Part shown: in pieces, positions 1 to 4,547 of the stretch
How the letters are laid out: every line of letters begins with the position of its first letter
How positions within the stretch are numbered: position 1 is the first letter of the stretch
Source: Anaerolineae bacterium
GTDB lineage: Bacteria > Chloroflexota > Anaerolineae > Aggregatilineales > Aggregatilineaceae
Reading direction: 5' to 3'
Length of the DNA: 7,897 nucleotides
Assembly (NCBI GenBank): GCA_020848665.1
Contig: JADLHR010000488.1
Location: 1 to 7,897 of the forward strand
The notes under the pieces: generated by a model
Databases searched by the model: none
What the model was told of the DNA's origin: nothing
What the model saw: the letters and a program-made list of their open reading frames with translations, nothing else
Position numbers and translations under genes: made by a program

Positions 1-857
1 ACAATCGGGTTGTCGTCCACGAAGCTGTACAGCCGCTGCGTCCCCAGCACGAAGCCCGCGACGATCTTGCCGGGATGAAACGTCTTACGCTCGTTGGTGA
101 TCACCCCGCGCTCGACCAGCTCCACCACGCCATCGGCGAACAACTCGGTATGCACGCCCAGATGACGGTGATTGGTCAGTTTCTTCAGGACCGCGTCCGG
201 GATGCCGCCGATGCCCATTTGCAGCGTCGCGCCGTCTGGGATCAGCGCCGCCAGATGCTCGGCGATTGCGTCCTGCTCTGGAGACGAGATGCCCATCTGG
301 ATTTCAGGCAGCCGGTAATCGACCTCGACCACGTAGTCGATCTTTGAGACGTGGATGAAACTATCGCCGAGCGTGCGCGGCATGTTCGGATTGACTTCGG
401 CGATAACGATCTTGGCGCTTTCAGCGGCGGGCTTGGTCACCCCCACCTCGACGCCGTAGGAACAGTAGCCGTTCTTGTCCGGCGGCGTGACCTGGATCAG
501 CGCCACGTCGATTGGCAGGCGGCCCGATTTGAACAGATCGGGGATTTCCGAGAGAAAGACCGGTGTGAAGTCGGCGCGTCCGTCGTTAACCGCCTCGCGC
601 ACGTTTTCGCTGATGAACAGCGAGTTGACGCGAATATGCGGCGTCAGCTCTGGCTTGACGTAGTCCGCCTTGCCGACCGTGAGCACCTGGATCAGCTTCA
701 GGTTCTGAAGCTGGGGCGCCCGCTCGTTGACGGCTTCCATCACCTTCTGCGGGACCGAGCAGTTGCCGGTGATAAATATCCGGTAACCGGATTTCAGCGC
801 CTGCACTGCTTCGTGCGCGGTGGCTTTCTTCGGCTCGTATTGGTTCAGCCAGTTCAT
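1..857 (-). CDS. Acetyl-CoA hydrolase/transferase family protein (4-hydroxybutyrate CoA-transferase-like), C-terminus off the window
   Basis: Reading the minus strand from the ATG at 857 gives 285 uninterrupted codons that run off the left edge. This is about two thirds of the roughly 430-440 residues usual for family I CoA-transferases. These enzymes move CoA between an acyl-CoA and a carboxylate (acetate, butyrate, 4-hydroxybutyrate, succinate) through a glutamyl-CoA thioester in the cytoplasm. Visible signatures are QVTPPDKNGYCSYGV near residue 122, the QMGIGGIP glycine loop at 213-220, and GVHTEL with the glutamate at residue 238. That is the number I recall for the catalytic glutamate of Clostridium aminobutyricum 4-hydroxybutyrate CoA-transferase, which also supports the start. 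GGAG (864-867) lies 6 bases upstream and directly abuts the stop codon of the aminotransferase gene, so the two are probably co-translated. The family is secure; the acid substrate cannot be told from sequence. A simple hydrolase is the main alternative. Confidence 0.9.
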   Translation of the reverse strand, partial: MNWLNQYEPKKATAHEAVQALKSGYRIFITGNCSVPQKVMEAVNERAPQLQNLKLIQVLTVGKADYVKPELTPHIRVNSLFISENVREAVNDGRADFTPVFLSEIPDLFKSGRLPIDVALIQVTPPDKNGYCSYGVEVGVTKPAAESAKIVIAEVNPNMPRTLGDSFIHVSKIDYVVEVDYRLPEIQMGISSPEQDAIAEHLAALIPDGATLQMGIGGIPDAVLKKLTNHRHLGVHTELFADGVVELVERGVITNERKTFHPGKIVAGFVLGTQRLYSFVDDNPI

Positions 858-863
858 GCGCGA

Positions 864-867
864 CTCC
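864..867 (-). promoter_or_regulatory. Ribosome binding site of the CoA-transferase gene
   Basis: Minus-strand GGAG sits 6 bases before the ATG at 857 and 1 base after the TAG stop of the upstream aminotransferase gene. This fixes the start and suggests translational coupling of the pair. Confidence 0.65.
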
Positions 868-868
868 G

Positions 869-2113
869 CTATGCGCCAGGGACAGGCTGCGCGGTGGGTA
901 GCATCTCGGACACGGCGATGGCGAGACGGTGAATCCCTTCCGCGATGCGCTCTTCGTCCATGCACGAGAAGTTCAGCCGCGCGGTGGGCGGACAATCGGG
1001 CCGCGTAAAGAACGACTGCCCCGGCACGAACGCCACGTCGCGCTGAACCGCTGCCTGGAACAACTCGGTGATCGGCGTGCCTTCCGGGAATTTCAGCCAC
1101 AGGAACAGGCCGCCGGTTGGCTGCGTCCATTCCACACCAGCGGGCATATGCCGATCCAGCGCGGCCAGCATCGCGTCACGGCGCTTGCGATAGACCTCGC
1201 GCAGTTGGGCGATATGCTCGTCGAGGAAGCCGTCTTTGGCGACCTCGTAGACGACCATCTGCGTAAAAATACTGGAGTGCAGGTCGGTCCCCTGCTTGAT
1301 CTGGACCAGCCGCCCGATGACTTCCTTCGGTGCGATAATCCAGGCGACCCGCAGGCCGGGCGCGAGCGTCTTCGAAAAAGTACCCAGCTCAATCACGTTG
1401 CCGCTGTATGCCGTGCTGCCCAGGCCCAGCGCCTCGGCGTCGATCGATACGATGGGACGCGCCGGTTCTCCCTCGAAACGCAGCTCGCCATACGGGTCAT
1501 CTTCCACGATAGGCACGCCGGTCTGGTGCGAGATGTCCACCAGCTCGCGCCGCCGCGCCTGGCTGAGCGTGACGCCTGCCGGATTCTGAAAATTCGGCAG
1601 GATATACATAAACTTTGGCCCGTGCAGAAGCGCCTGTGGAAGCAGATCGGTGCGGATGCCGTCGTTGTCCAGCGGAACGCCGATATAGCTTGCCTGATAT
1701 AGCGCGAATGCCTGGAGCGCACCGAGATACGTCGGCTCCTCGATCAGCACGCGATCACCAGGGTTGATCAACAGCGCGCCGATCAGGCTGAGCGCCTGTT
1801 GTGAGCCAGACGTGACCAGCACATTATCGGCGTCCACGCACACGCCGCTGGCGCACAGGCGCGCCGCGATCAGCTCGCGCAGCGGGGGGTATCCCTCGGT
1901 CGTAGCGTATTGCAGCGCCTGCCGGCCCGACTGCGCCAGCACCCGGCTGCACGCCTCTTTGAAACGCTCGATGGGAAAGTACTCGGCGGCGGGGAGACCG
2001 CCCGCGAACGAAATGATTTCGGGACGCTGCGTCAGCTTCAACAATTCGCGGATCGTGGAACTGGTGATCCCTTTCATGCGGAGAGCGTAGCGTGACTCCC
2101 ATACAATGCTCAT
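869..2113 (-). CDS. LysN-type PLP-dependent aminotransferase (2-aminoadipate/aromatic aminotransferase family)
   Basis: This is a 414-residue fold-type I aminotransferase, full length for the LysN/KAT-II group. It transfers an amino group between an amino acid and a 2-oxo acid in the cytoplasm. The N-terminal segment STIRELLKLTQRP, then FAGGLP (36-41), matches Thermus LysN as I remember it, including the Ser/Arg pair used there for substrate recognition (here S19 and R22). PLP-site residues are N177 (QNPAG), D205 and Y208 (EDDPYGEL), Schiff-base K248 (TFSKTLAPGLR), and the carboxylate-binding R379 (RLNFS). The frame stays open to 2383, but those 90 extra codons have no family match and cross the divergent promoter and the opposing gene's start. 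The ATG at 2113 is therefore preferred; AGGA (2125-2128) precedes it by 11 bases. LysN acts in the alpha-aminoadipate lysine route in Thermus, but relatives are broad (Leu, Glu, aromatic or kynurenine), so no gene symbol is given. The CoA-transferase gene follows after 11 bases. Confidence 0.92.
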   Translation of the reverse strand: MSIVWESRYALRMKGITSSTIRELLKLTQRPEIISFAGGLPAAEYFPIERFKEACSRVLAQSGRQALQYATTEGYPPLRELIAARLCASGVCVDADNVLVTSGSQQALSLIGALLINPGDRVLIEEPTYLGALQAFALYQASYIGVPLDNDGIRTDLLPQALLHGPKFMYILPNFQNPAGVTLSQARRRELVDISHQTGVPIVEDDPYGELRFEGEPARPIVSIDAEALGLGSTAYSGNVIELGTFSKTLAPGLRVAWIIAPKEVIGRLVQIKQGTDLHSSIFTQMVVYEVAKDGFLDEHIAQLREVYRKRRDAMLAALDRHMPAGVEWTQPTGGLFLWLKFPEGTPITELFQAAVQRDVAFVPGQSFFTRPDCPPTARLNFSCMDEERIAEGIHRLAIAVSEMLPTAQPVPGA

Positions 2114-2168
2114 AAGTCTTGTTGTCCTGTTCTCCACCACTAAGTAAAGGGCGTACTGTGGCCCGCTA

Positions 2169-2220
2169 TCTGCCACTGTCCCCACTATAAAGGGCTGGCG
2201 CAGGTTTCCCAAGTGGCAGA
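2169..2220. repeat. 9-bp inverted repeat bracketing the leftward promoter (possible operator pair)
   Basis: TCTGCCACT at 2169-2177 and its exact reverse complement AGTGGCAGA at 2212-2220 are 34 bases apart, with centres 43 bases apart (about four helical turns). The right arm touches the -35 box and the left arm lies at the predicted transcription start. The arms could be paired operator half sites or a stem-loop. No regulator gene is in view. Confidence 0.45.
2184..2212 (-). promoter_or_regulatory. Sigma70-like promoter of the aminotransferase/CoA-transferase unit
   Basis: On the minus strand, TTGGGA (2207-2212, 4 of 6 consensus bases) and TATAGT (2184-2189, 5 of 6) are separated by 17 bases. 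Transcription would begin near 2177, leaving a leader of about 60 bases before the ATG at 2113. A 9-bp inverted repeat brackets the element. Prediction is by eye. Confidence 0.55.
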
Positions 2221-2255
2221 AGTTATCCGTGACGTAGCGGTGTGTCACTTCAGAC

Positions 2256-2298
2256 GGCAGCGCGCCTCCCGCTGTTGGGCGGTCTGGCAGGCGCTGCC
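2256..2298. repeat. GC-rich imperfect hairpin between the divergent genes
   Basis: GGCAGCGC (2256-2263) pairs exactly with GCGCTGCC (2291-2298). The next three bases GCC (2264-2266) pair with GGC (2286-2288) across a 2-base bulge, and an inner CCGC/GCGG pair (2269-2272 with 2279-2282) can form. There is no following T-run, so it is not a standard terminator. It may insulate the two directions or serve in regulation. Confidence 0.4.
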
Positions 2299-2313
2299 CG
2301 GCTGCGCTACACT
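2284..2313 (+). promoter_or_regulatory. Weak candidate promoter for the UbiA-family gene
   Basis: CTGGCA (2284-2289) and TACACT (2308-2313) each match four of six sigma70 bases, with 18 bases between them. A start near 2320 would give a leader of about 40 bases before the TTG at 2359. The -35 box overlaps the right arm of the hairpin at 2256-2298. The match is modest. Confidence 0.3.
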
Positions 2314-2348
2314 CGCGATCCGGTTCTGGTTCACGTCTCGTTTTCTGC

Positions 2349-2353
2349 GGAGG
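2349..2353 (+). promoter_or_regulatory. Ribosome binding site that decides the UbiA-family start
   Basis: GGAGG lies 5 bases before the TTG at 2359. The upstream in-frame GTG at 2242 has no comparable site, so the TTG is chosen. Confidence 0.65.
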
Positions 2354-2358
2354 CTGAG

Positions 2359-3270
2359 TTGAACGTCCGACGCGCGCGCACACCGCAGACCTGGATCGCC
2401 GGGCTGGTGCGGCTGTCGCGCTGGAAAGAGCACACGCTGTTTACTATTCCGCTGACGCTCGTCGGCGGGCTGATGGCGGCGCATAACCGGGCGGGGGTGA
2501 CGCTCGACTGGCGCCTGCTGACCGTCACGGTCGCCAATATCCTGGCGATGACGGTGGCGTTCATGATCAACGACATCGAGGACGCAGCGGACGACGCGCA
2601 CGATCCGGCGCGAGCGGCGCGCAATCCGGTCGCAACCGGGGAAGTTCGCTCGCGCGAAGGGTGGGCAGTGGCGCTGGCGCTCGGTATCGTGGCGCTGGCG
2701 CTGTACGCGGGGGTCAGCGCCGGGGCGTTCTGGATCGGCGCGCTGACGCTGGTGTTATCGGTGCTGTATTCGTGGCGGGCAGTTCGCCTCAAGGCGCGGC
2801 CTGCCGTCGATATCCTGTCGCATGTGCTGATGCTGAGCGCGCTGCTGTTCCTGGCTGGTTACTTTGCCTACGACGGTGCGCCCGGCGCAATCTGGCTGGT
2901 GGCGCTCGGTGCGGCGCTGGCTTCGGCCTACGGCCAGTTGTATAACCAGGCGCGTGATTTTGAGGTTGACCGGGCGGCGGGCCTACGCAATACGGCGTGG
3001 CTGGTCGGCGAGGCGAATACCCGGCGGCTGATGTATCTCAGCCTGACGCTGGCCGCGACGTGCCTGATCGCGACCGTCGCGCTGGGGCTGTGGCCGCTGT
3101 GGCTGCTGATCGTGCCGGTGCTGCTGGCGCCGCTGTTTCTCCTCTTTCGACCGGGCACGGACGCGCGTGGCACGACCGCTATCGACGCCAGCGGGCGCAT
3201 CCAGATGGCGTTTCTAATCGTCGCCAACGCGGTCGTGCTGGTCTGGCTGGCGGTCGAGCTGTTGGGCTGA
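2359..3270 (+). CDS. UbiA-family membrane prenyltransferase
   Basis: This 303-residue, very hydrophobic protein has about eight or nine likely membrane helices, the usual size and form for UbiA enzymes. The family moves a polyprenyl chain from a diphosphate onto an aromatic ring, sugar phosphate, glyceryl phosphate or carotenoid in the membrane. Both Mg-diphosphate motifs are present. The first is N71-D72-x-x-D75-x-x-x-D79, followed by RNPVATGEV. The second is D200-x-x-x-D204 (RDFEVDRAAG). A YSWRAVRLK segment at 137-145 is also typical. The TTG start is chosen for its Shine-Dalgarno site and because the protein then begins shortly before RLSRWKEHTLF. A GTG at 2242 would add 39 residues without family match. 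No quinone, heme O, chlorophyll or carotenoid gene is adjacent, so the acceptor cannot be named. The RNPVATG and YNQARDFEVDRAAG stretches remind me of lycopene elongase-like and other unassigned branches more than of MenA or CtaB, but this is only an impression. Confidence 0.88.
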   Translation: MNVRRARTPQTWIAGLVRLSRWKEHTLFTIPLTLVGGLMAAHNRAGVTLDWRLLTVTVANILAMTVAFMINDIEDAADDAHDPARAARNPVATGEVRSREGWAVALALGIVALALYAGVSAGAFWIGALTLVLSVLYSWRAVRLKARPAVDILSHVLMLSALLFLAGYFAYDGAPGAIWLVALGAALASAYGQLYNQARDFEVDRAAGLRNTAWLVGEANTRRLMYLSLTLAATCLIATVALGLWPLWLLIVPVLLAPLFLLFRPGTDARGTTAIDASGRIQMAFLIVANAVVLVWLAVELLG

Positions 3271-3312
3271 TGGGCACAGCCGGGTTCGCCTGCGCCCGTA
3301 CTGGTGACACGC

Positions 3313-3318
3313 TATAAT
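3313..3318 (+). promoter_or_regulatory. Perfect -10 box upstream of the dehydrogenase gene
   Basis: TATAAT matches the sigma70 consensus exactly. The best -35 at proper spacing (CTGCGC, 3290-3295, 17-base spacer) is poor, so an activator may be needed. Transcription would start near 3325, leaving a leader of about 130 bases. A 17-bp tandem repeat begins inside this box. Confidence 0.5.
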
Positions 3319-3349
3319 CAGCGTAGAGCGCAAATCAGCGCAGATCGCA
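3316..3349 (+). repeat. 17-bp tandem direct repeat at the dehydrogenase promoter
   Basis: Two adjoining 17-base units, 3316-3332 and 3333-3349, agree at 15 of 17 positions; mismatches are at 3324/3341 and 3328/3345. Both begin AATCAGCG and end CGCA. A partial third copy, AACCAGCGCA, lies at 3360-3369. The array starts in the -10 box and covers the predicted transcription start, which would suit a repressor binding site. Confidence 0.55.
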
Positions 3350-3408
3350 CACATGGCGCAACCAGCGCATTCCTCGCTGTCTGTGACGCAAGCTTGGGCT
3401 ACTGCCGG

Positions 3409-3427
3409 GCGGGCCGCGCTCGCCCGC
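3409..3427 (+). other. Small GC-rich stem-loop in the dehydrogenase leader
   Basis: GCGGGC (3409-3414) can pair with GCCCGC (3422-3427) around a 7-base loop, 15 bases before the ribosome binding site. It lacks a T-run, so it is not a terminator. It may be only a consequence of high GC. The rest of the 3271-3455 gap shows no convincing gene. Confidence 0.3.
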
Positions 3428-3441
3428 GCCTCACGTCAAGA

Positions 3442-3446
3442 AAGGA
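3442..3446 (+). promoter_or_regulatory. Ribosome binding site that decides the dehydrogenase start
   Basis: AAGGA lies 9 bases before the TTG at 3456. The nearby ATG at 3463 is out of frame, so the TTG is the likely start. Confidence 0.6.
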
Positions 3447-3455
3447 CCTGCTGCC

Positions 3456-4541
3456 TTGAGCAATGACCAGGCCACGACCATTGTGGTCCTCGAAGGGGAT
3501 CAGACCGGGCAGGAGCTGCTCGAAGAGGCGCTGCGCGTGGTGCAGCCGTTTGCCAGCCCGCTGGGGGTTGACTTCCGGCGCTTTGACCTGTCGCTTGAAA
3601 ACCGGCGCAAGACGAAGAACGCGGTCGTGCATGAGGCCGCCGCCGCGGTGGTCCAGTACGGGCTGGGGCTGAAAGCGGCGACGATTACGCCGAGCGATCC
3701 GGACGACGTGGGCAGCCCGAACGCGATCCTGCGCGAAGCGATCAACGCGCAGGTGATTCTGCGCGTCGGGCGGCGCATTCCACCGGTGCGCCCAATTGCT
3801 GGGGTGCACGCGCCGATCGCCGTGGTGCGGATGGCAGTCGATGATGCCTACGGCGCTAAGGAGTGGCGCGAGGGCGAAGGGCTGGACGAAATTGCCTATC
3901 GCACCGAAAAGATCACGCGCCGCACCTGCCGCGCTGTCGCGGAGTTCGCATTCGTCTACGCGAAGCGCAGCGGGGCCAAGGTCTTCGGGGGACCGAAGTT
4001 CACCGTCAGCCCGATCTACGAAGCAATGTTCAAAGAGGAACTAGACGCGGCGGCGCTGCGCCACCCCTCGGTGCGCTACGATCCGCAGTTGATCGATGCG
4101 ACCTACGCGCTCCTGCTGGAGACCGAAGGCGAGCCGCTGGTGATCCCGGCCCTGAACCGCGACGGCGACAACCTGTCTGACCTGGTGATGAAGATGTTTG
4201 GCACGATCGCTGGCTCAGAGTCGTTGATTCTCAGCTTTGACGATGAGCTGACGATCCGCGCGGTGATCGCCGAGGCGACACATGGGACCGCGCCCTCGCT
4301 GCAAGGGAAAAACGTCGCCAACCCGATTGCGATGATTCTGGCGGGCGCGACGCTGCTGAATTACACCGAGCGCGAGCCGCTGCGCCGGGTTCACCGCGCG
4401 ATCCGCGAAGCGACGCTCGAAGCGGTGTACGATGGCGTGCGGACGGCGGACCTGGGCGGGCACGCGACGACGAGCGAGTTTACCGACGAGGTGATCCGGC
4501 GCGTGCAGGCCAAGCTCGCGGTGTGGGACGCGCTCGGTTAG
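3456..4541 (+). CDS. Isocitrate/isopropylmalate dehydrogenase family protein, isocitrate-type active site
   Basis: This is a 361-residue metal- and NAD(P)-dependent beta-decarboxylating dehydrogenase, the size of NAD-type isocitrate or isopropylmalate dehydrogenases. It would oxidise and decarboxylate a 2-hydroxy acid such as isocitrate in the cytoplasm. Aligned by eye with E. coli Icd, the substrate set is kept: S87, N89, R93, R103 (Icd S113, N115, R119, R129), R125, Y132, K181 (R153, Y160, K230). The metal aspartates D214, D238, D242 (D283, D307, D311) are also kept. The S-x-N pair favours isocitrate over isopropylmalate. The nucleotide loop EATHGTAP (273-280) is intact. It is divergent, however: the opening loop is GDQTGQE rather than GDGIGxE, and the Icd ENSEDIYAG segment reads MAVDDAYGA. 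Cofactor residues are mixed. A homoisocitrate or related substrate is possible. The stop is 6 bases before the next gene, implying co-transcription. Confidence 0.82.
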   Translation: MSNDQATTIVVLEGDQTGQELLEEALRVVQPFASPLGVDFRRFDLSLENRRKTKNAVVHEAAAAVVQYGLGLKAATITPSDPDDVGSPNAILREAINAQVILRVGRRIPPVRPIAGVHAPIAVVRMAVDDAYGAKEWREGEGLDEIAYRTEKITRRTCRAVAEFAFVYAKRSGAKVFGGPKFTVSPIYEAMFKEELDAAALRHPSVRYDPQLIDATYALLLETEGEPLVIPALNRDGDNLSDLVMKMFGTIAGSESLILSFDDELTIRAVIAEATHGTAPSLQGKNVANPIAMILAGATLLNYTEREPLRRVHRAIREATLEAVYDGVRTADLGGHATTSEFTDEVIRRVQAKLAVWDALG

Positions 4542-4547
4542 CCAGCC

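Noticed and set aside
75..932. Overlapping plus-strand open frames across the left edge
   Set aside because: They are antisense to the intact CoA-transferase, which carries clear family motifs on the minus strand; their translations show no recognisable family and are typical of GC-rich shadow frames.
929..1702. 257-codon plus-strand frame
   Set aside because: Antisense to the LysN-type aminotransferase; no motif, and the opposite frame carries all PLP-site residues.
2145..2195. Direct repeat TAAAGGGC at 2145-2152 and 2188-2195
   Set aside because: Only 8 bases and unsupported by symmetry with the promoter; it has the same 43-base offset as the inverted repeat, but could easily be chance.
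2114..2383. 90-codon N-terminal extension of the aminotransferase
   Set aside because: No family match; it crosses the predicted promoter, the hairpin and the opposing gene's start. The ATG at 2113 gives normal LysN length.
3271..3312. Terminator after the UbiA-family gene
   Set aside because: No hairpin with a T-run is visible; the region only leads into the -10 box at 3313.
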